The notes: generated from the letters alone by a model not told the origin. A DNA stretch of 64,000 nucleotides from Ardenticatenaceae bacterium (GCA_020634495.1 JACKBR010000017.1:28086-92085), one strand, 5' to 3'; positions 25,446 to 33,408 are shown, counted from the first letter of the stretch. Made by a program: numbers and translations.

Positions 25446-25483
25446 GGCCACAGGTGCTTCAGCCCTGTGGCCTTTTTCTTTTT
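25446..25483 (+). terminator. Terminator 1 in the leuS leader
   Basis: GGCCACAGG pairs with CCTGTGGCC around a 9-base loop, followed by TTTTTCTTTTT. This is a textbook rho-independent terminator, 390 bases ahead of leuS. Confidence 0.85.
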
Positions 25484-25509
25484 AGCCACAGGAACGCCTG
25501 TGGCTTTTT
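25484..25509 (+). terminator. Terminator 2 in the leuS leader
   Basis: AGCCACAGG pairs with CCTGTGGCT around AACG, then TTTTT. Its arms are also complementary to those of terminator 1, so the two hairpins can exchange partners. Confidence 0.8.
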
Positions 25510-25673
25510 ACTTTATCAAATTGCACAAATTAGCTATAGACCAGGACTGGCAGTCCTATTTGTATAAGCGTACGCTTTTCAAAGCTCAGGACTCCCAGTC
25601 CTAATAAACAAGTGAATTGTCATGAAATCAGAGTTTGTCATTACCCAAAATTGGAGCCTCTTATTGTTAGCCA

Positions 25674-25740
25674 GCCCGGCAGCGGCGTCGGCGCTTGCCG
25701 ATTGAGCAGGGTGTGCCTGAGCGCCCTGCTGCTGCCGGGC
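25674..25740 (+). ncRNA. Candidate three-way-junction RNA element
   Basis: Three nested perfect stems: GCCCGGCAGC with GCTGCCGGGC (10 bp); TCGGC-GCTT-GCCGA (5 bp); and AGCAGGG with CCCTGCT (7 bp). Junction linkers are short. A weak T-run (AGTTTTAG) follows. The rest of 25510-25846 holds only small AGGACTNNCAGTCCT inverted repeats. Function is unknown. It may be a leader RNA domain or a repeat. Confidence 0.45.
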
Positions 25741-25846
25741 AGTTTTAGGGTGACTCAAGTGTTCACAAACTGAAGTTTGGTAATCGAGTAATTCACCTAC
25801 CAGGTTGCGCAATTACCAATTACAAATTACAAGTCAAGAGGACAAA

Positions 25847-28330
25847 ATGACAAAACAAGCAAAATACAATTACAAAGCTGTCGAAGAAAAATGGCGACCC
25901 ATTTGGGAAGCGCAAAATCTGTACCGGGCGGGGGACGACCCCAGCAAACCCGATTATTACATTCTGGATTATTTCCCGTATCCGTCCGGCGCGGGGCTGT
26001 CGGTGGGACATGCCCGCAACTATGTGCCAACCTGCATTACCACCCGCTACAAGCGGATGCAAGGCTACAACGTGCTGCACCCGATGGGGTGGGACGCTTT
26101 TGGCCTGCCTGCCGAAAATTACGCCATCAAGCACAACATTCATCCCCGTGAAAGCACTCAGCTGTTTGCCGACACCTACCGCTGGCAAATACAACAGATG
26201 GAGTGCGCCTACGATTGGTCGCGGGAGGTCAATTCGACTTATCCCAATTATTACAGGTGGACACAATGGTATTTTCTGCTGCTGCATAAGCGGGGGCTGG
26301 CCTACCGGGCGCTGGGCAGCCAGTGGTGGTGCCCCACCTGCCAGACCATCCTGGCCAACGAGCAGGTGGAGCAGGGGCTGTGCTGGCGCTGCGACAGCGA
26401 AGTGACCAAGAAGGAGCTGGCTCAGTGGTATTTCAAAATCACCGAATATGCTGACCGGCTGCTGGCTGACCTGGACACGGTGAATTGGCCTGAAAACATC
26501 AAAGCGATGCAGCGCAACTGGATCGGCCGTTCCGAAGGCACCGAGGTCGTTTTTGAGGTTAAACATCCGCAGATTACACAGATTTCGCAAATCAGGACGT
26601 TTACGACGCGGGTGGATACGCTGTTTGGGGTGACGTTTATTGCCATTGCGCCGGAGCATCCGCTGGTGGGGCGGATTGTGGCGGATGGGCAGCAAACGGC
26701 CGTTTCCCACTACACACAGCAGGCCAAACGCAAATCCGAAATTGACCGCACGGCCACGAACAAAGAGCAAACCGGCGTCTTTACCGGAGCGTATGCAGCC
26801 CATCCAATCACTGGCGAGCCGGTGCCAATTTGGGTGGCTGACTACGTGCTGCCTGGCTACGGCAGCGGCGCGGTGATGGGCGTGCCAGCCCACGACAGCC
26901 GCGACTTTGCCTTTGCCCAAACCTACGATCTGCCCATTGTGCCGGTCATTGAGCCGGAGGATGGTGCGTCAAGGAATGACGTTGAAGTGGAAGGTTGTTT
27001 TACGGGATACGGCCGTCTGGTCAACTCAGGCCAATTCTCTGGGCAAACTTCTCAAGAGGCGATGGCGGCGATGACGGCCGTTCTGCAAGACCAGGGCATG
27101 GGCCAGCCGCAAGTCACGTACAAGCTGCGCGACTGGCTGATTTCACGCCAGCGCTACTGGGGCGCACCCATTCCCATCGTCCATTGCTCCGAATGCGGCC
27201 CGGTGCCTGTGCCAGAAGCAGACCTGCCCGTGCTGCTGCCCGACATTGACAATTTTGCCCCAACGGGAGACGGCCGTTCTCCGCTGGCGCACATCGCGGA
27301 ATGGGTCAACACCGCCTGCCCCCAATGTGGCGGCCCGGCCCAGCGCGAAACCGACACGATGGATGGTTTTGCCTGTTCATCGTGGTACTTTCTGCGCTTT
27401 GCTAATCCGCATTACGAAGAGGGGCCGTTTGATCCGGTGGCGGTGCGGCGATGGCTGCCGGTGGACACCTACGTTGGCGGGGCGGAACATGCTGTGCTGC
27501 ATCTGCTGTACGCTCGCTTTTGGACCAAAGTGATGGCCGATGCGGGGCTGATTGAGTTTGGGGAACCGTTTACCGAACTGCGCAATCAGGGTGTGCTGAT
27601 GTCACCGCTGGACGGCCGTCGCATGTCCAAATCGCGCGGCAATGTCATCACCCCCGACGAGGTGATTGCCCGCCACGGCACCGATGCGCTGCGCCTGAAT
27701 GTGGTGTTCCTGGGGCCGTTTGATGGCGATGTGACCTGGGATGAGGGCGGCATTCGCGGCATGACGCGCTTTGTGGAGCGATTTTGGACGCTGGCCAGGG
27801 AGAAAGTTAACGCAGAGACGCAGAGGCGCAGAGATGTCAGCGCAGAGGCAGATTTTGAGCGGACGCGGCACAAAATTGTGAAGCGGGTGACGCAGGAGAT
27901 GGAGGAGTTTCGGTTTAATACGGCCGTTGCTGGCCTGATGGAATACCTGAACAGCCTGTATGATGTGCGTGCGCAGGCGATTGGCGCTGAGGCGTGGCGG
28001 GAAGCGCTGGGCACGATGGCCCGTCTGCTGGCTCCGTTTGCCCCGTTTGTTGCGGAGGAAGTGTGGCAGTCGGTGCTGGGCCACAGCCAATCGGTGCATG
28101 TGCAGCCCTGGCCTCGCTACGACGAAGCCCTGACGCAGGACGATGAGATAACGATGGTGGTGCAGGTGAATGGCCGGGTTCGGGATCGCATACTGGTGTC
28201 GGTGGCTACGTCGGTGGAGGTGGTGAAGGAAACGGCCGTTAATTGCCCCAACGTACAGGCACACATCAACGGCCAACCAATTCGCAAAATTATCGTTGTG
28301 CCGCAAAAGCTGGTCAATATTGTTGTTTGA
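25847..28330 (+). CDS. leuS: Leucyl-tRNA synthetase
   Basis: Charges tRNA-Leu. 827 residues, a normal length. The HIGH-like motif is in GAGLSVGHARNY near residue 50. The zinc-binding CPTC...CWRC segment follows. The editing domain holds FTTRVDTLFG and GSGAVMGVPAHDSRD. The KMSKS loop (RRMSKSRGN) is near residue 593. The anticodon-binding and C-terminal domains are complete. The ATG at 25847 has AGAGG upstream. Two short stretches, about 26565-26600 in the editing domain and 27806-27851 after the catalytic core, match intergenic repeat families and are read in frame (HPQITQISQIR and NAETQRRRDVSAEA). A long structured leader precedes the gene. Confidence 0.97.
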   Translation: MTKQAKYNYKAVEEKWRPIWEAQNLYRAGDDPSKPDYYILDYFPYPSGAGLSVGHARNYVPTCITTRYKRMQGYNVLHPMGWDAFGLPAENYAIKHNIHPRESTQLFADTYRWQIQQMECAYDWSREVNSTYPNYYRWTQWYFLLLHKRGLAYRALGSQWWCPTCQTILANEQVEQGLCWRCDSEVTKKELAQWYFKITEYADRLLADLDTVNWPENIKAMQRNWIGRSEGTEVVFEVKHPQITQISQIRTFTTRVDTLFGVTFIAIAPEHPLVGRIVADGQQTAVSHYTQQAKRKSEIDRTATNKEQTGVFTGAYAAHPITGEPVPIWVADYVLPGYGSGAVMGVPAHDSRDFAFAQTYDLPIVPVIEPEDGASRNDVEVEGCFTGYGRLVNSGQFSGQTSQEAMAAMTAVLQDQGMGQPQVTYKLRDWLISRQRYWGAPIPIVHCSECGPVPVPEADLPVLLPDIDNFAPTGDGRSPLAHIAEWVNTACPQCGGPAQRETDTMDGFACSSWYFLRFANPHYEEGPFDPVAVRRWLPVDTYVGGAEHAVLHLLYARFWTKVMADAGLIEFGEPFTELRNQGVLMSPLDGRRMSKSRGNVITPDEVIARHGTDALRLNVVFLGPFDGDVTWDEGGIRGMTRFVERFWTLAREKVNAETQRRRDVSAEADFERTRHKIVKRVTQEMEEFRFNTAVAGLMEYLNSLYDVRAQAIGAEAWREALGTMARLLAPFAPFVAEEVWQSVLGHSQSVHVQPWPRYDEALTQDDEITMVVQVNGRVRDRILVSVATSVEVVKETAVNCPNVQAHINGQPIRKIIVVPQKLVNIVV
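26565..26600. repeat. CCGCAGATTACACAGATT repeat inside leuS
   Basis: The run CATCCGCAGATTACACAGAT matches the CACAGATT gene-end family (for example 18390-18464). It is translated in frame just before the FTTRVDTLFG editing motif. Confidence 0.65.
27806..27851. repeat. ACGCAGAGACGCAGAGG repeat inside leuS
   Basis: Units of CGCAGAG(A/G) repeat four times, as in intergenic copies such as 5200-5295. They are translated in frame as ETQRRRD, between the catalytic and anticodon-binding domains. Confidence 0.65.
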
Positions 28331-28354
28331 TTGAAAAAATGGGATGTGGGTGAA

Positions 28355-28392
28355 TGCCGATAAACGTAGATTTTTGTCTACGTTTATCGGCA
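28355..28392. terminator. Bidirectional terminator between leuS and the LysM gene
   Basis: TGCCGATAAACGTAGA pairs perfectly with TCTACGTTTATCGGCA (16 bp) around a 6-base loop. It lies between two convergent genes, with T-rich sequence to the right. Confidence 0.75.
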
Positions 28393-28405
28393 CCCTAATT
28401 TTTCT

Positions 28406-28873
28406 TTAGGGAATGCAGAGCGTTTGCCCGGCGTAGATATAGTTCAAATTGTAAATGTGGTTGGCTTCGGCAATGGTGTAAGGGCTGAGTCCGTACCACA
28501 GGCCAAGGTTGATCAAATTATCGCCATAACGCACCGTGTGGTAATAGCGGCAGTACCGCTGTGGAGGTGGCGGTGGTGGGTGTGGGCTGGGCGTGTAGTG
28601 ATGCGGAATGAAGATGACAGTTCCGTAATAAATCAGGTTTGGGTTTACGATGTGGGGATTTGCCGCCAGGATGTCGTAAACGGTAACGCCATAGTTCAGG
28701 GCGATGACCGAAAGTGTTTCACCATAGCGCACGGTATGGTAGACACCATAACTTTCGGCGGGAGCTTCTTGGGGTGCGGCATACGTGGTGGAAACGGTTG
28801 CACCAAGCAGCAGCCCAAAAAGCAAGAGCAGGACAGCTATCCTGCGGAACGAAGAAAACACACCTATTCTCAT
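28406..28873 (-). CDS. Secreted protein with two LysM domains
   Basis: A 155-residue exported protein. The signal peptide IAVLLLLFGLLLGATVSTTYAA ends in an A-x-A type site. Two LysM repeats follow: YHTVRYGETLSVIALNYGVTVYDILAANPHI, and YHTVRYGDNLINLGLWYGLSPYTIAEANHI. They are joined by a PSPHPPPPPPQ linker. LysM binds N-acetylglucosamine glycans, so the protein likely sits on the cell wall. No enzymatic domain is present. The final Cys (TLCIP) could pair with the one in RYCRYY. Confidence 0.93.
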   Translation of the reverse strand: MRIGVFSSFRRIAVLLLLFGLLLGATVSTTYAAPQEAPAESYGVYHTVRYGETLSVIALNYGVTVYDILAANPHIVNPNLIYYGTVIFIPHHYTPSPHPPPPPPQRYCRYYHTVRYGDNLINLGLWYGLSPYTIAEANHIYNLNYIYAGQTLCIP

Positions 28874-29206
28874 GGGGAACGCCTCCTAGAAGTTGCCGGT
28901 GGCAGTTGGGGAAAACGGCCGTTTTGCCCCCCGCTTGTAGTTTACCTCTCCTGCCAACTATTAACATAAAACGGTGCTGGCACTATAGCATAATCTACAG
29001 GGAAATAGCAATATCTTTTTGCGAAACAAAAAGCGCTCAGAAACCATCTTGGTTCCAAGCGCTTGTAATCGTCAGGCACAACCACTTTCAAAGGGCCGAT
29101 GCGTTTTTTTAGCAAAGTACGTACATTGAATGAAGGAAGAATTTGCTCGATCTTCGCACACTCTCCCAGATGCTTTGCCAGAATTCAGCCAAATTAAAGT
29201 GAAATA
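28874..29206. other. Intergenic region with efp terminator
   Basis: Holds one ACGGCCGT copy and, at 29031-29064, a minus-strand hairpin: AAGCGCTT and AGCGCTT arms, inner AAACC/GGTT pairing, then TTTTTGTTT. This should end the efp transcript. No gene is seen. Confidence 0.6.
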
Positions 29207-29764
29207 TCAGACGCGAGTGATGTATTCGCGGGATTCGGTATTGACACGAATTTTATCGCCGATGTTGACAAACAGCGGTGTTTTTACCTTTAGACCCGTG
29301 CTGGTAATCACTTCTTTGGTTGCGCCAGTTGCTGTGTCGCCAGCGACGGCATTTTCCGCTTCAACTACCTCAAAGTCCATTGTCTTGGGCAAAACGTAGT
29401 CTAGCACTTCCCCTTCATACATCAGTAATTCAAGTTCCATATTGTCAATGAGGAATGCTTTGTCATCTTCCAAAACGTGGTGGTTTACTTGTTTTTGGTC
29501 GTAGGTGGCGGTGTTCATGAAGACGTAAAAGGTGCCATCATCATACAGATATTGGAAGGTTTGTTTTTCTAGCCGAATATCTTCCACGCGGTCACCAGAG
29601 GTGAAGGTGAGCTGAAAGTTAGAGCCAGAGCGCAGGTCGCGGACGCTGACGCGAATGGTGGCTTTGCCGCGGCCTGGCTTGCTGTGGCTGTATTCGGTTA
29701 CTTTGTAAAGGTTGCCGTCCTGGGTAAAGCTTACGCCACGACGCAGCTGGTTGACATCAATCAT
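29207..29764 (-). CDS. efp: Elongation factor P
   Basis: Rescues ribosomes stalled at proline stretches. 185 residues in three beta-barrel domains. The ATG at 29764 has AAGGAG 10 bases upstream and gives the normal start MIDVNQLRRG. The loop that reaches the peptidyl-transferase centre reads SKPGRGKATIRV, with Arg at the tip position where E. coli has the beta-lysylated Lys34. The C-terminal signature region (VNIGDKIRVNTESREYITRV) is complete. Proline-rich proteins in this window (LysM linker, FHA-like protein) are natural clients. Confidence 0.96.
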   Translation of the reverse strand: MIDVNQLRRGVSFTQDGNLYKVTEYSHSKPGRGKATIRVSVRDLRSGSNFQLTFTSGDRVEDIRLEKQTFQYLYDDGTFYVFMNTATYDQKQVNHHVLEDDKAFLIDNMELELLMYEGEVLDYVLPKTMDFEVVEAENAVAGDTATGATKEVITSTGLKVKTPLFVNIGDKIRVNTESREYITRV

Positions 29765-29790
29765 GATTAGTTGCTCCTTCTTGTTCAATA

Positions 29791-29846
29791 AACCTCCCGG
29801 AGGTTTTGTCCAGAAGCCATTTTCGGGAGCAAACCTCCGGGAGGTT
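29791..29846. repeat. Inverted pair of 15-base CCTCCCGGAGG palindromes
   Basis: AACCTCCCGGAGGTT (29791-29805) and AACCTCCGGGAGGTT (29832-29846) are exact inverse complements, 26 bases apart, in the efp upstream region. Each contains an anti-ribosome-binding-site-like CCTCC. The rest of 29847-30193 has a CGTAAACCGC/GCGGTTTACG fold-back and AT-rich promoter-like sequence, but no gene. Confidence 0.65.
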
Positions 29847-30193
29847 GGATATCGTTTTTGAAATTAGTTTTTCGACTGCGGAGTTTATCATAAACAAACT
29901 TAGGTGCGTAATTATGAGATCGTAGAAATTTGTACAAAGAAACAAAGGTTTGGAAGGCACATACGTAAACCGCAAAAAGTATTTGGAAATCCGCAAGGTT
30001 ATTCGCGGTTTACGTTAAAGAGAACAAAAGCTTCTTTACGTTAAAATTATTTTAAGGACTTTTTGTTCTCTACTTAGAAAAATCTTTGTTTCTTTGTGCC
30101 TTTGTATAAAGCTACCAAAAATTTCTAACTTGAAAAGAGTATGTTGAAATTGGCTTGCGTCTTTTTTTGTCTTTTGAGTACAATGCGGCTGAT

Positions 30194-31012
30194 ATGGATG
30201 AATTTGCTACAGCTTCCCCCAAAACCGAAATTTTATGCCACCAATGTGCGGCCGTTCTCCCGGTAGAGCAAGGATCGCAGTTTGTTACCTGTGAATTTTG
30301 CGGCGCGACCAATTTTGTAGACAAGAGCGGCGCGGTTTTACATTATGCGGTGCGGGCTACTTTGGATGAAACGGCCGCTTCTGCCGCAGTTCGTCGCTGG
30401 ATGGGGGGAAATGACACGGTGAAAGATTTGGACAAGAAGGCGGTGCTGGAACGGCCGTCTTTCCAATTGTTCCCTATGTGGCTGCTGCGTATAGACCAGA
30501 ACGGCCAGGAAAAAGTGGTGCTTAAACCCGCCGCCGCCCTTTCTGTGATCGACCTAACTGAACTAAGCATCCCCGCCTCTGACCTGGAACCGTATGATCA
30601 CACAATGGATGGCGATGCCATTGCGCCCACAGTGCCTTTAGAAACCGTGCGCAAATGGCTGGCAGAAAACCAAAAAGTTGCTGCCGGGCAAATAAAAGAG
30701 AGTTCGCTGGTACACCTGCCGCTGTTTTTGTTTAAATATAAATTTGAGGGGCGGGAATATACGGCCGTTGTCGATGCCGCCAGCAGCCAGGTGTTTGCCA
30801 GCATCTATCCCTCTAAGCGCGAAGTTCCCTACGTGGCCATTGGCTCTGTGGGCTGCGTGCTTTATTTTTGTGCGGCCCTCATCCCCGCCATCACCTTCTT
30901 TACAACCGGCGGCACCGGGTTGATTTTTGGCATATTAGGCTACATCGCCGTTGCCATTGTCCTGGCCGTACCCATTTTTGGCATTGCTGCCTACATTTCG
31001 GCCCGTGTTTAG
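30194..31012 (+). CDS. Zinc-ribbon membrane protein (zinc-ribbon trio, gene 1)
   Basis: About 272 residues. A zinc ribbon at the N-terminus has Cys15, 18, 33 and 36 (CHQC-x14-CEFC). A region with FQLFPMWLLRIDQNGQEKV follows. Next comes a strand-rich part, LVHLPLFLFKYKFEGREYTAVVDAASSQVFASIYPSK, and two C-terminal membrane helices (LYFCAALIPAITFF and LGYIAVAIVLAVPIFGIAAY). The family is not named with confidence. It shares domain order with the next gene (PLW/PLF-x3-Y-x-F ... Y-x-VVD), so the two are paralogues. The start has no strong ribosome-binding site. efp is divergent upstream. Confidence 0.75.
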   Translation: MDEFATASPKTEILCHQCAAVLPVEQGSQFVTCEFCGATNFVDKSGAVLHYAVRATLDETAASAAVRRWMGGNDTVKDLDKKAVLERPSFQLFPMWLLRIDQNGQEKVVLKPAAALSVIDLTELSIPASDLEPYDHTMDGDAIAPTVPLETVRKWLAENQKVAAGQIKESSLVHLPLFLFKYKFEGREYTAVVDAASSQVFASIYPSKREVPYVAIGSVGCVLYFCAALIPAITFFTTGGTGLIFGILGYIAVAIVLAVPIFGIAAYISARV

Positions 31013-31025
31013 CAATCCGACGTCT

Positions 31026-31084
31026 AGACCCTAAGAGTTTGATCTTGACGAGTTTAGACAATAGCAACCAAACTCTTAGGGTCT
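31026..31084. repeat. Inverted repeat with perfect 16-base arms
   Basis: AGACCCTAAGAGTTTG and CAAACTCTTAGGGTCT are separated by 27 bases, between zinc-ribbon genes 1 and 2. A related pair CCTAAGGGTTT/AAACCCTTAGG lies at 34218-34269. Confidence 0.75.
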
Positions 31085-31100
31085 TAGAAAGCAACAAAAT

Positions 31101-32201
31101 ATGACACAATCGACCAACAAAACCCAAGGACTGACTTGCCCAGAATGCAGCGGCGTGGTGCCGATTGCCGAAGGCGACCGCATTGTAGAATGCCCGTTTT
31201 GCCACACGAATTCGCTGGTGCAGGGGGAGCGCGGCGTGCGTCGCTGGCAGGTGCCCCAAATTGTGGAGCGCGAGCGGGCGCTGCAAACGGTGGGCAACTT
31301 CTTCCGAGGCATGAAAAAAGCGCGAGACCTGGCCAAAGACGCCCAAATCAAAGACACGTTTCTGGTGTACCTGCCCTACTGGCGGGTGGAATCTTTTGTG
31401 GCGGGCTGGATGTTTGGCCGGATAAAATCTGGCAAGGACAGCACCCGGCCCGTTGAAGTACAAATCAGTGAGATGATGCACTGGAACGATGCGGCCGTTG
31501 ACGTGGCGGAGTACGGGGTACACCAGGTAGCCATCTCTAAAGAGCAGCTACAACCTTACGATAGCGACCACCTGCACGCCGAGGCGATGGTGTTTGAGCC
31601 GTCGGAGTCTCATACCGATGCGCTGGCGGAGGCGGGGCGGCATTTTACCTACCGGGGCCGCAAAACGCGCAGCCTGCGCACCAAGTTTTTTGAGAAGTTC
31701 CACTTTTTGCGGCAGCGTTTGTCGATTGTTTATTACCCGCTGTGGGTGTCGCGCTACGAATACCACAAACGAAATTATCAGGTGGTGGTGGATGGGGTGA
31801 ACGGCAACATTCTCTACGGCAAAGCGCCAGGCAATATTTTTTACCGGGCGGCAGCGCTGGTGGGCGGATTGGCGGCGGGCAATCTCATTTTGGTGAATGG
31901 CACGCTGTTGGCAGGCACGCTCATCAGCAATTCGGATGAAGAGGGCAGCTTATTGCTCATTCTCATGCCCATCGCTTTGGGGATTGGTTTGATTGCTGCG
32001 GGCTACCGGGCTTTTCGCTATGGCGAAGAGGTGGAGGAAATCCAAAAAGGAGCGCGGAAAGCGGCAATGGCGGGTGAATCGGATGGCCGTGACTTCATGT
32101 CTGCCCTGACGGGGGGGCTGATGGGCGGCTCTGGCGACGTGAAGGAGATGATGCGCTCTGGGATGAGTGTGCTAGAAGAACTGTCGGAGATGAAACGATG
32201 A
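31101..32201 (+). CDS. Zinc-ribbon membrane protein (zinc-ribbon trio, gene 2)
   Basis: A 366-residue protein with the same plan as gene 1. The ribbon has Cys13, 16, 31 and 34 (CPEC-x14-CPFC). A middle domain contains TFLVYLPYWRVESFVAGW and HQVAISKEQLQPYD. A second domain contains RLSIVYYPLWVSRYEYHKRNYQVVVDGVNGNILYGKAP. Two membrane helices follow (ALVGGLAAGNLILVNGTLLAG and LLILMPIALGIGLIAAGY), then a charged cytoplasmic tail with Gly-rich GGLMGGSG. Its stop overlaps gene 3 by 4 bases (ATGA). No known family is recognised. Membrane attachment with a cytoplasmic ribbon is predicted. Confidence 0.75.
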   Translation: MTQSTNKTQGLTCPECSGVVPIAEGDRIVECPFCHTNSLVQGERGVRRWQVPQIVERERALQTVGNFFRGMKKARDLAKDAQIKDTFLVYLPYWRVESFVAGWMFGRIKSGKDSTRPVEVQISEMMHWNDAAVDVAEYGVHQVAISKEQLQPYDSDHLHAEAMVFEPSESHTDALAEAGRHFTYRGRKTRSLRTKFFEKFHFLRQRLSIVYYPLWVSRYEYHKRNYQVVVDGVNGNILYGKAPGNIFYRAAALVGGLAAGNLILVNGTLLAGTLISNSDEEGSLLLILMPIALGIGLIAAGYRAFRYGEEVEEIQKGARKAAMAGESDGRDFMSALTGGLMGGSGDVKEMMRSGMSVLEELSEMKR

Positions 32202-32788
32202 AGCTGCTGGCCTTACGCTGTCCATCTTGCGCCCAACCGCTAAAGCCACAAAGCCCGGAGGTGGTGGCGCTGCGCTGTGCTAATTGTGGAACGGCCGTTA
32301 CCATCAACGACAATGGCCTGGACACGATTGCGCTCCAATTTGCCGCCTCAGCCGTAGAAACGTTTGCTGCCTGGGTGCCGCTCTGGGTGTTTAACGGCCG
32401 TGTCAACATCACCAGCCGCCAAACGCAGGGGCGCAACAAACAGGCCCAGCAAGATTCCGAGCAGCTGTGGGGCTACCCCCGCCGCCTGTACATACCCGCC
32501 TGGGAGCTGCCCACCAAAGCTGCCTGCCAGCTCGGCGGCGACATGGTGCAGCGGCAGCCGCAATTTCAGCGCACTGATCCGTCTGATAAACTCCCCTTCA
32601 TTGAAGCCGTTGTCACCCAGGAAGATGCCCTTAAGCTGCTGGAATTTGTGGTGTTCAATGTAGAAGCTGCCCGCAAAGATTGGCTCAAGGATTTGCAATT
32701 TACGATTGAAGCAGCCACGCCCCAGCTTTGGGCTATTCCCGCCCAGCGAGCGGGTAATGAGTGGCGCTTACAGCCGCTGCTTAAGTAA
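32198..32788 (+). CDS. Zinc-ribbon soluble protein (zinc-ribbon trio, gene 3)
   Basis: A 196-residue protein without membrane helices. The ribbon has Cys8, 11, 27 and 30 (CPSC-x15-CANC). The body contains AAWVPLWVFNGRVNITSRQTQG and YPRRLYIPAWELPTKAACQLGGDMV, echoing the PLW motif of genes 1 and 2. A helical part, DALKLLEFVVFNVEAARKDWLKDL, and a final beta hairpin follow. It is translationally coupled to gene 2, so both are likely made in fixed ratio and may form one complex. Function is unknown. Confidence 0.75.
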   Translation: MKLLALRCPSCAQPLKPQSPEVVALRCANCGTAVTINDNGLDTIALQFAASAVETFAAWVPLWVFNGRVNITSRQTQGRNKQAQQDSEQLWGYPRRLYIPAWELPTKAACQLGGDMVQRQPQFQRTDPSDKLPFIEAVVTQEDALKLLEFVVFNVEAARKDWLKDLQFTIEAATPQLWAIPAQRAGNEWRLQPLLK

Positions 32789-32810
32789 AAAGTGGCAAGT
32801 GGGCTTTTGG

Positions 32811-32917
32811 CCCGCCCAGCCGTAAACGGACTGGGCTAGTTTGTGAAAGCCTCTTCGAGGCTCATTTTCAGCCCTGAAAGGGCTTCCATAGCTAGCCGGG
32901 GGCTTTAGCCCTCGGCG
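32811..32917. repeat. Nested palindromic element (cloverleaf-like, copy 2)
   Basis: Same order of hairpins as the 7412-7523 core: CCCAG...CTGGG, AAGCCTC-TTC-GAGGCT, AGCCCT-GAA-AGGGCT, GGGGGCT-TT-AGCCC, with GGCTAG/CTAGCC inside. AGTGAAAAGT units lie on both sides (to about 33000), with ACTTTTCACTTATCACTTTT as the closing arm. The two copies are near-identical in stems, less so in loops and ends. Confidence 0.8.
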
Positions 32918-33018
32918 AACGAGAAAAGTGAAAAGTAGAAAGTGAAAAGTGGGAAAAGTTGTCAAGTTCTTTTTACTTTTCACTTATCACTTTTCACTCC
33001 CAACAAAAGGAGTAAAAG

Positions 33019-33408
33019 ATGAAAACAATCATTCACACCGATGAGGCACCGAAGGCAGTTGGCCCTTATTCGCAGGCGGTGCGCACGGGAAATTTGCTGT
33101 TCACCGCCGGGCAGGTGGCGCTAGACCCGGCGACGGGCAAGATGGTGGAGGGGGACATCGCCGTTCAGGCGGAGCAGGTGATGAAGAATTTGCGTGCTGT
33201 TTTGGCAGCGGCGGGCACCGGGTTTGAGCATGTGGTGAAAACGACCGTCTTTTTGGCAGATATGGCAGATTATGCGGGGATGAATGAGGTTTACGGCCGT
33301 TACCTTACCAGCAACCATCCCGCCCGCTCTGCTTTTGCCGTGCGTGGCCTGCCGCTGGGGGCCAAAGTAGAAATCGAAATGGTGGCCGAAATCCCTGAGG
33401 CTGGCTAA
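33019..33408 (+). CDS. ridA: RidA family (YjgF/UK114) enamine/imine deaminase
   Basis: Hydrolyses reactive enamine/imine intermediates released by PLP enzymes. 129 residues. The family opening is EAPKAVGPYSQAVRTGNLLFTAGQVALDPATG. The active-site Arg/Glu region is HPARSAFAVRGLPLGAKVEIEMVA, with the Arg in PARSAF. AAAGGAG lies ahead of the ATG. The stop and the next start overlap (TAATG), so it is coupled to a response regulator, an unusual pairing. Confidence 0.95.
   Translation: MKTIIHTDEAPKAVGPYSQAVRTGNLLFTAGQVALDPATGKMVEGDIAVQAEQVMKNLRAVLAAAGTGFEHVVKTTVFLADMADYAGMNEVYGRYLTSNHPARSAFAVRGLPLGAKVEIEMVAEIPEAG

Noticed and set aside
25665..25750. Integron attC site
   Set aside because: The palindrome lacks the RYYYAAC/GTTRRRY ends and the insulated R/L boxes; no integrase gene is near.
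25446..25846. T-box riboswitch in front of leuS
   Set aside because: No GGUGGNACCGCG core or AG-bulge pattern could be found; the leader better fits a short ORF plus terminators.
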